Below are positions 48,241-56,709 of a DNA stretch of 64,000 nucleotides, piece after piece. Origin of the DNA: a candidate division Hyd24-12 bacterium UBA6080. Lineage in GTDB: Bacteria > Fermentibacterota > Fermentibacteria > Fermentibacterales > JCC-6. Positions within the stretch are counted from its first letter, which is position 1. Each line of letters begins with the position of its first letter. Under the pieces are notes generated by a model. It worked only from the letters and a program-made list of their open reading frames with translations. It had not been told where the DNA came from and ran no database searches. The position numbers and the translations under genes were made by a program. The stretch spans positions 1 to 64,000 of the forward strand of contig DIXM01000005.1 in assembly GCA_002436025.1 (NCBI GenBank), read 5' to 3'.

Positions 48241-50587
48241 ACAGGCGCTTATGCCCCTGGGAATGACCCTTTCCACAATGAACTTCGAGAGACACTGGTC
48301 CACCACCGTTGCCATGCCAGACTCACTGGTCCTCTCCGTCCTCGCCGACGTGTGGCTGCTGCCGGTCGCGGCGTTCGACCGCATGGAGGAGTTGCGCGCG
48401 TACGCACAGCCCTCCGGGCAGGGCGGCGGCTTCGATGAACTGCTCGAGTTCCTCCGGATCGAGAACCGGAGGTTCGAGACCGTGGCGGAGGGGATGGGAG
48501 CAGACCTTGCCGATTCGCTCTCCCTGGTGCTCGGGTCACTCTGGGCGGAGACGGACACGCTTCTTCCCGGTATGGAGTGGGGCGATGTTTACGCTTGCAG
48601 GGGCCACGCCGTCCCGTGGGAGTATTACGAGATGCACCCCGAGAGCATTTCGGCGCTGCTTCAGAAGTGGCCCGGAACCCCCGCTCCGTCCGTTCCGGAC
48701 ATCATCGCCCTTGCGGTTTCGTCACCTGACCGGTGGCTCGACCTGCCCCGTATTCCCGCAGACCTTCCGGGCATGGAGGGCGATGTGGTGGCTTGGTCGC
48801 TCGAAGGCCCCGTACCCTGGGTCGTGGGGGGAACCGGCCCCAACAGGTACCTGAGGGAATGCCCCTTCGCCCTCATCGTGGACCTTGGGGGGGATGACTT
48901 CTACGGACCGGGCGTGGGCGGCGTTGTTGGCGCCACGGGACGCGGGTTCGTCAGCATGGTTGTCGACCGGACAGGCAACGACACCTGGGAATCGGGGGAC
49001 TGCCCGGTGGCACAGGGCGGTGCTGTCCTTGGCTTCGCGTGCGTCGTGGACATGGAGGGTGACGACACTTACCGGGCCTCCGGCATGTCACAGGGCAGCG
49101 GAATGCTGGGCCACGGTATCCTGGCTGACCTTGCGGGCGACGACATCTGTCAGGCCTCGATCCACGCCCAGGGGGCCGGAACCCTTGGGAGCGGCCTTCT
49201 CTTGGATGATCTCGGGGACGACATGCGCAGGGTAGCCTCATACGGCCAGGGTTTCGGTGGACCCCGGGGGCAGGGTGAACTTGTGGACGGCTCCGGCCAC
49301 GACGTTTACATGGCAGGGTTCAGTTTTCCCCACGAACCCCTTCTGCCCAGGGACAACAGGGCGATGAGCCAGGGATTCGGCATGGGGCTCAGACCTTTCA
49401 TCGCCGGCGGTATCGGAGCGCTTTATGACTACGGGGAAGGCAACGACACATACAGGGCCGAGGTTTTCGGCCAGGGTTGTTCGTACTGGTACGCACTTGG
49501 CATCCTGGTGGACGAGGGCGGTCAGGACGTCTACTCGGCGGCCCAGTACTCTCAGGGCACTGGCATCCACCTCTCAGCGGGTGTGCTTCTGGACTTGTCC
49601 GGTGATGACCAGTTCATTTCCAGGAACGGCCCGGCACAGGGCAGCGCCCACGACCTCTCCACAGGTTTCCTTTTCGACGGGGAAGGAAGCGACATCTTCG
49701 TCACCGACGGTGGCCAGGGGCTTGCACTCACCAACTCCGCCGCCGTTTTCGCCGACATGGGCGGCAACGATCTGTTCGCCGTAAGGAACCTTGGCCAGGG
49801 GCAGGCCACCTGGGCAAGGGGTTCAGCGGGAAGCGGCCTTTTCCTCTCCATGGCCGACGACGACAGGTACCTGGGGGCGGGAAGTGACTCCATTGCGTGG
49901 GGCGAAGAGTACTCAGCCGGGGTCGACCATCCGGCAGTTTCACCGGTGGACCCCGAGTTCATCGAGCCCGTGGGCGACCCGGCATCACTCGACCTCGACT
50001 CACTTTTCAGCGTGGCCTCGGAATGGGGCGTGGGGGGCAACGCGGAAAGGGTCACGGCACACCTTGACGAGATGGTGGCCCGGGGAGATGAGGCTGTCGT
50101 CTATGTGCTGACGGAACACCTTGATTCGTGGGACGGCCTGGAACACAGGGCCATCACGGCGGTACTGAACGGCAACCGTAACACCTCCCTCTCGTCGCTT
50201 CTTTCCCTTCTGGAGGGTGGGGAGCTTTCGGGCAGGCGCTTTTCCAATACGGTGTCATGGCTTGGCGAGGTGGGGATGGACGAAGCGAGGCCGGTCATAG
50301 AGGGTCTTCTTTCTGACACCCTTCCAACAGGCAGGATGGTGACGGTGATACGGGCGCTGGGGGGCATCGGTTCTGAAGCTTCGGTTCCCGTTCTGCTGCC
50401 TTTTGTCGGTCAAGATAACAGCCTTATAAGAAGGGAAACTGCTGTCAGTCTTGGATTAATAGGGTCACAGTCCTCCCGGGCCGTACTGGAAACCCTTTCG
50501 GAAGACCCCGAGCTGGATGTTCTCAGCGCTGCTTGTCACGCGCTTGAACTTCTGGACGAGAAGGAGGCTGATTTGACAACTCGATAA
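48182..50587 (+). CDS. Secreted GDD-repeat protein with C-terminal HEAT repeats
   Basis: An 801-residue protein. After a hydrophobic N-terminus (MPFAAILLMLLPPEV) and a helical region (~30-230), residues ~230-560 hold about twelve repeats of ~25-30 residues ending in G-[DNSQH]-D-x-[YFW] (GGDDFY, GNDTW, GDDTY, GHDVY, GQDVY), alternating with S-Q-G-x-G. They probably form a calcium-stabilised beta-solenoid. Residues ~610-795 are HEAT-like (ARPVIEGLL, EASVPVLLPFVG, SRAVLETLSED). GGAGG precedes the ATG at 48182, inside the transporter's end. Function unknown. Confidence 0.65.
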   Translation: MPFAAILLMLLPPEVTTAAEQALMPLGMTLSTMNFERHWSTTVAMPDSLVLSVLADVWLLPVAAFDRMEELRAYAQPSGQGGGFDELLEFLRIENRRFETVAEGMGADLADSLSLVLGSLWAETDTLLPGMEWGDVYACRGHAVPWEYYEMHPESISALLQKWPGTPAPSVPDIIALAVSSPDRWLDLPRIPADLPGMEGDVVAWSLEGPVPWVVGGTGPNRYLRECPFALIVDLGGDDFYGPGVGGVVGATGRGFVSMVVDRTGNDTWESGDCPVAQGGAVLGFACVVDMEGDDTYRASGMSQGSGMLGHGILADLAGDDICQASIHAQGAGTLGSGLLLDDLGDDMRRVASYGQGFGGPRGQGELVDGSGHDVYMAGFSFPHEPLLPRDNRAMSQGFGMGLRPFIAGGIGALYDYGEGNDTYRAEVFGQGCSYWYALGILVDEGGQDVYSAAQYSQGTGIHLSAGVLLDLSGDDQFISRNGPAQGSAHDLSTGFLFDGEGSDIFVTDGGQGLALTNSAAVFADMGGNDLFAVRNLGQGQATWARGSAGSGLFLSMADDDRYLGAGSDSIAWGEEYSAGVDHPAVSPVDPEFIEPVGDPASLDLDSLFSVASEWGVGGNAERVTAHLDEMVARGDEAVVYVLTEHLDSWDGLEHRAITAVLNGNRNTSLSSLLSLLEGGELSGRRFSNTVSWLGEVGMDEARPVIEGLLSDTLPTGRMVTVIRALGGIGSEASVPVLLPFVGQDNSLIRRETAVSLGLIGSQSSRAVLETLSEDPELDVLSAACHALELLDEKEADLTTR

Positions 50588-50601
50588 AATTAGCGTATCA
50601 T
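50573..50601 (+). promoter_or_regulatory. Strong promoter of the 50651 lipoprotein gene
   Basis: Perfect TTGACA (50573-50578), 17-base spacer, TATCAT (50596-50601). The predicted start is near 50608. The -35 overlaps the end of the GDD-repeat gene. Confidence 0.8.
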
Positions 50602-50611
50602 GCAAACACAT

Positions 50612-50629
50612 TGGAAGCGTGCGCTTCCA
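50612..50629 (+). promoter_or_regulatory. Eight-base inverted repeat at the mRNA 5' end
   Basis: TGGAAGCG-TG-CGCTTCCA, a perfect palindrome placed about four bases after the predicted start. It could be a LacI-type operator or a 5' hairpin that stabilises the message. Confidence 0.5.
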
Positions 50630-50650
50630 TCTCCAGAGAAAGGGGAAAAA

Positions 50651-51469
50651 GTGAAAAAGCTACTTGTATCCGCATTGGTGCTTGGCATGATCGTTGTGTC
50701 GGGCTGCGCCGGGGACGACCCCACAGACCCGCAGGGCGACCTTCCCATCGTTCAGGACCTTGCCATCGGCACGGCCAGCGCCGGGAACAGCATCGTTCTT
50801 ACCTGGTCCACCGTTCAGGACGTTGACGGCTACAGGATCTACTTCCGCGAAACCACGGGCGGCACCTGGGGCGAAGTGGGCGACGTCGCCACAACCACCT
50901 TCACCCACACCGCAACCGTTGCCGGGTACTACACCGTTCTGGCCTACGAGGGCGATAACACCTCCGAGGGCTACTCCGCCGAGGTCAACACCCTTCCCAA
51001 CATCGTCACCACAACCTACACCATCTACGACAACTACGCCCCCGCGGACTACCACAGCGGCTTCATATTCGGCCCCACGGGCGGCCAGACCGGTTTCGCC
51101 AGTGAAGAGAGCTTCGAGCAGGACATCTACGCCTACGACCTCAGCAAGGGTGACTCCGAGGTCTGGCTCTTCTCCGGCGCCTACGGCCAGTTCGGTAACG
51201 GCAACCCCACATACATGGCAGATCCCGCCGGCACCTACGGCTACTGCAACCAGTACGGCACCGGCACCTGGTACGAGAGTTACCAGCTCTACTCTTCCGA
51301 CAGCGCCGTCTTCTGCGCCCTTCCGTTCTCCGGCGGGAATGTCATCTATGTGAAGATGTACTCTCTCGCCATCGCCCCCGAACCCCAGAGCCAGAACGGC
51401 ACCATGGTCAGCTTCCAGTACGAATACCAGGACATGGACAACGTCACCGTCTTCACCAGCAACTACTAA
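50651..51469 (+). CDS. Abundant lipoprotein with fibronectin-like domain
   Basis: A 272-residue lipoprotein; the signal peptide VKKLLVSALVLGMIVVSGC ends in a lipobox. The GTG at 50651 has AGGGG just upstream and is preferred over the ATG at 50600, which would precede a hydrophilic stretch. A fibronectin-like domain (~35-110, IVLTWSTVQDVDGYRIYFRETTGGTWGEVGDV) is followed by a Tyr/Gly-rich all-beta region. It is a paralogue of the lipoprotein at 6582-7343. Strong promoter, terminator and highly biased codon use point to high expression. Confidence 0.75.
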   Translation: MKKLLVSALVLGMIVVSGCAGDDPTDPQGDLPIVQDLAIGTASAGNSIVLTWSTVQDVDGYRIYFRETTGGTWGEVGDVATTTFTHTATVAGYYTVLAYEGDNTSEGYSAEVNTLPNIVTTTYTIYDNYAPADYHSGFIFGPTGGQTGFASEESFEQDIYAYDLSKGDSEVWLFSGAYGQFGNGNPTYMADPAGTYGYCNQYGTGTWYESYQLYSSDSAVFCALPFSGGNVIYVKMYSLAIAPEPQSQNGTMVSFQYEYQDMDNVTVFTSNY

Positions 51470-51487
51470 AACTCCGTTATCTTCACC

Positions 51488-51513
51488 GGGGGGGGCTTCG
51501 GCTCCCCCCTTTT
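51488..51513 (+). terminator. Terminator after the lipoprotein gene
   Basis: A G8-C / G-C6 stem capped with a TTCG tetraloop, followed by TTTT. Confidence 0.85.
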
Positions 51514-51531
51514 GCTTGGAGGATTTCACCC

Positions 51532-52317
51532 ATGCTACATGTAATGCTTGGCTCCCTTGTTCTTCTGGGCCAGCCCCTCATCCTCCAGAACCCCGACACA
51601 CTTGTCACCCCGTCCAACGGGCTTCCTTCGGGTGTGGCCGGGGCCGTCTCACGGGCGGCGGAACTGGACGGGGCCGTGTGGGGGATTGGGGTTATCGACC
51701 TCCGTGGGGGCGACAGCGTCACCCGCAACCTTTCCAGGCGTTTCAGACTCGACATGCCCTCGCTTCCCCTGACTGCGATGGGGATAGCGCTCTCCAACTC
51801 AGGTGAGATACCGCTGGACAGCATGATTGGAAGGAACGAAAGGTTCTGGGAGAGGCTTCACTGGGCCCAGCAGGGCGGCAGGGGCATGTGCGCGGCGGCC
51901 ATCTGGAGCATCCGCGAGACACGCATCGCGGAGTGGCTCAGCGCGGAAGGCTTCACGGGGACAGTAATCAACGGCGTCTACCTCGATACTCCCATACCCT
52001 ACGAACCCGACCCAAACTACACAACCGTGGAAGACGCTCTGGGTTTTCTTGAGATAGTGTACCGGAACATCGAGAACAGGAATGCCCGGCGCATCGGCGA
52101 CAACCCCCCCCTCTCCCAGGCCAACCGGGAAACCCTGGGAACCTCGAACATGCTCTATGGCTGGTTCGATGAGACCGGTTCCTCGCGTCATATATTCCTG
52201 ATAGTTCGGAAGCCCTCCGGGGAGGACTACGGCATAGTGATCCTCACCGAGAACCTGTGCTGCCCCGGGAAGGCCGACCTTGCTCTCAGCTTGATCTGGG
52301 ATTCACTCAAGAACTGA
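51532..52317 (+). CDS. Serine beta-lactamase-fold protein lacking the S-x-x-K motif
   Basis: A 261-residue protein with an N-terminal hydrophobic segment. The pattern GAVWGIGVIDLRGGDSV, then FRLDMPSLPLTAMGIAL, and the later TTVEDALGFLEIVYRNIENR resemble class A beta-lactamase/D-Ala peptidase folds. The position of the catalytic S-x-x-K reads S-L-P-L, so the general-base Lys is missing and catalysis is doubtful. AGGAGG precedes the ATG, and a terminator just upstream separates it from the lipoprotein gene. Its distance to argF is 13 bases. The family call is tentative. Confidence 0.45.
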   Translation: MLHVMLGSLVLLGQPLILQNPDTLVTPSNGLPSGVAGAVSRAAELDGAVWGIGVIDLRGGDSVTRNLSRRFRLDMPSLPLTAMGIALSNSGEIPLDSMIGRNERFWERLHWAQQGGRGMCAAAIWSIRETRIAEWLSAEGFTGTVINGVYLDTPIPYEPDPNYTTVEDALGFLEIVYRNIENRNARRIGDNPPLSQANRETLGTSNMLYGWFDETGSSRHIFLIVRKPSGEDYGIVILTENLCCPGKADLALSLIWDSLKN

Positions 52318-52330
52318 AAAGGGAGGAACA

Positions 52331-53269
52331 ATGGCAATCAACCTCAGGGGCAAAAGCCTGCTGACGCTACTGGACCTGAGCCCCGAGCAGATCCGGTACC
52401 TGCTTGACGTTTCGCACAACCTCAAGGCTGAAAGAACCGGTTTTCAGGTTTACCAGCGCTTTCAGGGCAAGACACTGGCAATGCTTTTCGAGAAGCGCTC
52501 CACCCGCACCCGCTGCGCCTTCGAGACCGCCTTCGGCGAGGAGGGCGGGCATCCGGTTTTCCTCTCCAGCGCCGACATTCAGCTCGGGGTCAAGGAGAGC
52601 ATCGAGGACACCGCAAGGGTACTGGGACGCATGTTCGACGCCATAATGTTCCGGGGCTTCAGCCAGGAGATGGTGGAAGCGCTGGACGACTACTCGGGGG
52701 TGCCGGTCTACAACGCCCTGACCGACATGTACCACCCCACCCAGGTACTGGCAGACCTCATGACCATAGAAGAACACACCGGCGAGCTTCCCGGGCTTTC
52801 CCTGGTCTACGCCGGCGACGGCCGCAACAACATGGCGAACAGCCTGATGATCGGATGCGCCAAGATGGGGCTGGACTGCACCATCCTGGCCCCCAAAGAG
52901 CTTCAGCCCGAGGGCGGGCTTCTTGAACGGGTGCGGGGTGTTGCGGCCGACAGCGGCTGCGAGGTCAGGGTCACCGACAATCTCACCGAGGCCATCCCCG
53001 GCGCCGATGTGATCTACACCGACGTGTGGGCCAGCATGGGCGAGGAGGACAAGGCCAGGGAGAGGATCAATCTTCTCACCCCCTACCAGGTGAACCAGGA
53101 GATGCTTGACATGGCCGGGAACGACGTTCTCTTCATGCACTGCCTTCCGGCCGTGAAGGGCCAGGAAGTGACCTACGACGTTATCGAAGGCCCCAACTCC
53201 GTGGTATGGGACGAGGCCGAGAACAGGAAGCACACGATCAAGGCCCTCATGGTGGCCACACTTCTCTAG
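52331..53269 (+). CDS. argF: Ornithine carbamoyltransferase
   Basis: A 312-residue enzyme that makes citrulline from ornithine and carbamoyl phosphate. The carbamoyl-phosphate site is FEKRSTRTRCAFE, the second site is HPTQVLADL, and the ornithine site is the C-terminal MHCLPAVKG. YAGDGRNNMANSLMIG is also typical. GGGAGG lies upstream of the ATG. No other arginine gene is in the window. It is followed 24 bases later by a glycosyltransferase gene. Confidence 0.95.
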   Translation: MAINLRGKSLLTLLDLSPEQIRYLLDVSHNLKAERTGFQVYQRFQGKTLAMLFEKRSTRTRCAFETAFGEEGGHPVFLSSADIQLGVKESIEDTARVLGRMFDAIMFRGFSQEMVEALDDYSGVPVYNALTDMYHPTQVLADLMTIEEHTGELPGLSLVYAGDGRNNMANSLMIGCAKMGLDCTILAPKELQPEGGLLERVRGVAADSGCEVRVTDNLTEAIPGADVIYTDVWASMGEEDKARERINLLTPYQVNQEMLDMAGNDVLFMHCLPAVKGQEVTYDVIEGPNSVVWDEAENRKHTIKALMVATLL

Positions 53270-53293
53270 CTTCCGGGAAACGGCCGGTAACTG

Positions 53294-54145
53294 ATGAGGG
53301 CTTCGCCGGGCGATGTCACGGTTCTCACCGTGGCTGCCAACAGCGGCGAAGCCCTTCTCAACTGGAGGGACGCCTGGACCCCCTCGGGGTGCCGCCTGCT
53401 TGTGGCCGACAACGGCTCGTCCGACGGCAGCGCCGGGAAGTCGGGCGTACCCGTGATCCAGACCGGCGGCAACGTGGGGTTCGGTGCCGGTGTGAACGCC
53501 GCGGCCCGGGCGTGCGACACCCCCCTCATACTCGTCACCAACCCCGACACCGTTCCCGAAACCCCGGCCTCACTCGCGGCCCTGATGGATTTTCACAAGG
53601 CGGGGTCCATCTCCGGAGCACTCCTGCTTGACGGCTCGGGAAAGCGGACCGCTTCGGGCGGCCGATGGCCAACTGTTCCATGGGTCGCGGCCCAGGTTTT
53701 CCTGAGGGCGAAACCCCTCTGGGATGGAACGCCCCCGAACTGGGTCCAGGGCGCCCTGATCCTTGCGGAAAGGTCGACCTTTCTTGAAACGCTCGGGGGT
53801 TTTCACAGGGACTACCCCCTTTACTTCGAGGATGTGGACCTCTGCGCAAGGGCTTTTGCGAAGTCGGTCGAGACACGTTTCTGTGACGGCGCCCGGTTCG
53901 TTCACCGGGAGGGAACCGGGGCTCCGGCCGCGGGCGCAGTGAGGCTTGCCTGCTTTCACTGGGGGATGTGGAAGTGGTTCGACCTGAACCGGCCACGCTC
54001 ATCCGATTTGGTGCGCCGGCTTGTGATGCTGAAGTGCCTGGTCCGGATGGCCTTTTTTCCCGAGTCTTCGCCTGAGCGGCATGGTTATGCCGCTGCGCTT
54101 TCAGCCCTCAGGGTCAGGGTGGCTCCGAAGCTGCCGCGTCTTTAG
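53294..54145 (+). CDS. GT2 family glycosyltransferase
   Basis: A 283-residue GT-A enzyme. The donor motifs are LLVADNGSSDGS and GGNVGFGAGVNAAARAC; the metal-binding motif is VTNPDTVP. The acceptor motif is YFEDVDLCARAF. The first ~20 residues (MRASPGDVTVLTVAANSG) are shorter than usual, and the ATG has no strong ribosome site. It resembles rhamnosyl or glycosyl transferases of surface polysaccharides. Acceptor unknown. Confidence 0.8.
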   Translation: MRASPGDVTVLTVAANSGEALLNWRDAWTPSGCRLLVADNGSSDGSAGKSGVPVIQTGGNVGFGAGVNAAARACDTPLILVTNPDTVPETPASLAALMDFHKAGSISGALLLDGSGKRTASGGRWPTVPWVAAQVFLRAKPLWDGTPPNWVQGALILAERSTFLETLGGFHRDYPLYFEDVDLCARAFAKSVETRFCDGARFVHREGTGAPAAGAVRLACFHWGMWKWFDLNRPRSSDLVRRLVMLKCLVRMAFFPESSPERHGYAAALSALRVRVAPKLPRL

Positions 54146-54151
54146 AAACCT

Positions 54152-54179
54152 GAAGCAGCAGTTTCCCGGTTTCTGCTTC
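54152..54179. terminator. Convergent hairpin between GT2 and rsgA
   Basis: GAAGCAG (54152-54158) pairs with CTGCTTC (54173-54179) around a 14-base loop. It touches the rsgA stop codon. No long U-tract follows, so it is a weak terminator at best. Confidence 0.45.
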
Positions 54180-55098
54180 ATTCCCGAACGCCTCCGGGGC
54201 GTCCCTCCCTTATCTCGCCAAGCAGCTTCAGATAGGAGTCGTAACGCTCCCGATCTATCGAACCGGATGCAACGCCGTCACGAACAGGGCACCCGGGTTC
54301 GGAGTCGTGCAGGCAGTTCCTGTAACGGCACGGCTCGAGCCCCCTGAACTCGGGAAAACACAGCCAGAGTTCCCCGGCCGGTATGTGTTCGATGGAAAAG
54401 GCCCTCAGTCCAGGGGTGTCCATCATCCAGGTGTCGCCCCACAAATGCAGCAGCCTGGCAGCCACCGTGGTGTGGCGCCCGCGGGATGTCTTCTGGTTCA
54501 GCGCGCCCACCGCCAGATCAAGCCGGGGGTTCAGCAGCATGGCGACGGATGTCTTGCCCGCCCCGGAAGGGCCCGTGAGAACCACGGTCTGCCCTTCGAT
54601 GAATGTTGAAAGCTGTTCCATGCCCATGCCGGTTTTTGCCGAGACCGTCAGGACCCGGTAACCCGCCCCGTCTCCATACACCCTTTGTATCTCTGTCAGT
54701 GAGGCGGCTTCGGGGTCCGCAGCCAGATCGGTCTTGTTCAGAACGACCGAGCAATTGAGCCCTGTATGCTCCGCGGAAGCCAGGACCCTGTCCAGAAATC
54801 CCCTTCTGAGGGCTGGTGAACAGATCGATGCCACCACCAGCACCCTGTCGATGTTGGCGGCCAGGACCTGGGGTTTGCCGAGAGGTGATGTGCGGGTGAG
54901 GACGCTTGTTCTTTCCGCGATGGATGTCACGCGCCATCTGGGGCTTTCAGGGACGGCCTCGACAACATCGCCGCACACCGGTCCGCCGGAATCACGATAA
55001 ACCACGCCCGAGACGGAAGCCTTGACCGTTTCACCGCCGGGCAGGGCTAGGACAACTCCCCTTCTTCCAGCTGACTGCACCCGTATTCGTGCAGTCAT
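54178..55098 (-). CDS. rsgA: Ribosome small-subunit-dependent GTPase
   Basis: A 306-residue circularly permuted GTPase that acts late in 30S maturation. An OB-fold occupies residues ~1-75. The motifs appear in the order G4 (VLNKTDL), G5, G1 (TGPSGAGKTS) and G3 (DTPG), which is diagnostic for the family. The C-terminal zinc knuckle is FPEFRGLEPCRYRNCLHDSEPGCPV. The ATG at 55098 overlaps the upstream stop as ATGA, so the longer frame is not used. Last gene of the eno-ftsB run. Confidence 0.92.
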   Translation of the reverse strand: MTARIRVQSAGRRGVVLALPGGETVKASVSGVVYRDSGGPVCGDVVEAVPESPRWRVTSIAERTSVLTRTSPLGKPQVLAANIDRVLVVASICSPALRRGFLDRVLASAEHTGLNCSVVLNKTDLAADPEAASLTEIQRVYGDGAGYRVLTVSAKTGMGMEQLSTFIEGQTVVLTGPSGAGKTSVAMLLNPRLDLAVGALNQKTSRGRHTTVAARLLHLWGDTWMMDTPGLRAFSIEHIPAGELWLCFPEFRGLEPCRYRNCLHDSEPGCPVRDGVASGSIDRERYDSYLKLLGEIREGRPGGVRE

Positions 55099-56396
55099 TG
55101 TGACCGGTGTGGTGAGATGTCGAACAAAGGTATCCTTCCCGACAGTGTTTCGATCCATGCGCCGGCATGGTCGGACAGGTAGAAGTCATCCCTGAAGATA
55201 ACGATTGCCGTCACCCCGTGGTTCAGCAGGTCGTCCTCACCGGCGCCCTCCCAAACCGCTTTGTCCAGGGCGATGTACCTTTCAGGAAAACTCCTGCCGC
55301 CATCCAGAAGGGCCAGCCTGGGAGCGACAAGTTCGTTCGCCGCTATGATGCCCTCCGGCAGTGATGCCGAGACTGCCCTGAGGTTGCGGTCGAGCGCCGA
55401 CTCGGTTTGCCAGGAATCCACAGTCTCTGTCCAGGGAAGAACCGCTCCTGTCAAACATAGCGCAACGGCCACCACGCGGCCTTTATCCCTGAATTGATCG
55501 AGAACAGCTCCCATGGCGAAGGGAACCGCCAGCAACAGGACCTGGTCCGCGTAACGGGGAAGGACCAGGCTTCCATACGCCAGTCCCGCCCACAGCAGGA
55601 GAAAGTCAAGCAGAACCGGGAACTTCAGCTCCCAGTTCCCCAGCCTGGTCAGAAGAACGGCGAGAGGAAGAGGTCCGAGAACTGCAGCAGCCCTGAGAAG
55701 GAGCCACGGAACGTAAGTCACCACATTTGGTGTTTCGTACCCCATGGAGGTCACGCAGTAACGGATCTGGCGTCCCGACCAGAAGAGGTCTCCGCAGGCA
55801 AGGGTGTTGATCATTGCCCACAACCCGGCGGACAGGGCAACTGTAAGGATCGCGGGGAGACTCCTTCTTCCAAGCGCGTGCCACGCTCCGAAGATGAACC
55901 CCTCGGGGCGCACCAAAGACGACAGAGCGAAGGCTGCGGATGAGTTGCGGGATGTTCCCAGGAAAAGGAGCGCCAGGAAGGGCACCGCCGGGCTTCTGGT
56001 GATGCAGAGGTTCAGAAACACAGGGTTGATCCCCAGGAATACTCCCGTCAGGGCTCCGGGCAACCCACCGCCCGCCGTTTTCATGGCGCCGAAAAGCACC
56101 GCCCAGGAAAGCCCGAGCCATAACATGCCTTCGATGAACGGCCCCGACAGGATACCCACGACGCCAAGAAACAGGTCACCGGGCTTCGGGACAGTGTTGG
56201 GGTAGAAAGCCCGCCAGTCGTCAAACACACCATCGGGGGAGATTACAAGCCTGCCCTCCCGGATCAGCTGCCCTGCCCACAGTGAATGTGCCGCCCTGTC
56301 GGAATCAGGCAGCGGACCAACAAGCACCGTCAGAACAACAAGGGGCGCCATGCAAAGCAGCGACAGCACCGGTTTGGGCAGGGATGTCTTTATCAC
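55095..56396 (-). CDS. Polytopic membrane glycosyltransferase (mannosyltransferase/ArnT-like)
   Basis: A 433-residue membrane protein with about ten helices. The pattern fits lipid-linked sugar transferases (GT-C type): an Asp-rich first external loop (GPLPDSDRAAHSLWAGQLIREG), hydrophobic helices, and a large C-terminal external domain (residues ~330-433). The GTG at 56396 overlaps the ftsB stop as GTGA. No GT-C signature can be assigned firmly, so donor and acceptor are unknown. Confidence 0.6.
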   Translation of the reverse strand: MIKTSLPKPVLSLLCMAPLVVLTVLVGPLPDSDRAAHSLWAGQLIREGRLVISPDGVFDDWRAFYPNTVPKPGDLFLGVVGILSGPFIEGMLWLGLSWAVLFGAMKTAGGGLPGALTGVFLGINPVFLNLCITRSPAVPFLALLFLGTSRNSSAAFALSSLVRPEGFIFGAWHALGRRSLPAILTVALSAGLWAMINTLACGDLFWSGRQIRYCVTSMGYETPNVVTYVPWLLLRAAAVLGPLPLAVLLTRLGNWELKFPVLLDFLLLWAGLAYGSLVLPRYADQVLLLAVPFAMGAVLDQFRDKGRVVAVALCLTGAVLPWTETVDSWQTESALDRNLRAVSASLPEGIIAANELVAPRLALLDGGRSFPERYIALDKAVWEGAGEDDLLNHGVTAIVIFRDDFYLSDHAGAWIETLSGRIPLFDISPHRSQ

Positions 56397-56707
56397 TCCG
56401 GGTCCACGAACCTCACGATGTGCTCATCGGGTCTTCCCCACCCGAGAACTTCCCTGACGCGGATTTCCATGAAGAGGGAATCGGTCGTGAGCCTTCGGGC
56501 GCACTCCTCGAGAGAGTCCAACTGCGCCGCCCGGGACTCGAGTTCTCTCTCCGTCTCCTGCATCTGGATCTGCAGCCTCCTGTTGGCGAGAAACCCGTTC
56601 CTGTTGAAAAGGACCAGGGCGGCGGTTACCAGGAGAAGAACAGCTAGCACCAGGGCGACGTAACGCCCCCGAACCGCTTTTTCCGATCCGACCGCTGCCC
56701 GGGTCAA
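56393..56707 (-). CDS. ftsB: Septum formation initiator FtsB/DivIC
   Basis: A 104-residue bitopic protein. One transmembrane helix (VALVLAVLLLVTAALVLF) is followed by a coiled coil (RRLQIQMQETERELESRAAQLDSL). It fits FtsB/DivIC, which joins FtsL and FtsQ in the divisome. The TTG at 56707 has AAGGGA before it and lies just past the enolase stop. The frame continues into enolase but this is not needed. The order eno-ftsB is conserved in many bacteria. Confidence 0.8.
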   Translation of the reverse strand: MTRAAVGSEKAVRGRYVALVLAVLLLVTAALVLFNRNGFLANRRLQIQMQETERELESRAAQLDSLEECARRLTTDSLFMEIRVREVLGWGRPDEHIVRFVDPE

Positions 56708-56709
56708 AC

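Noticed and set aside
52367..53233. Long minus-strand frame inside argF
   Set aside because: Shadow of a well-conserved enzyme gene; no start context or homology.
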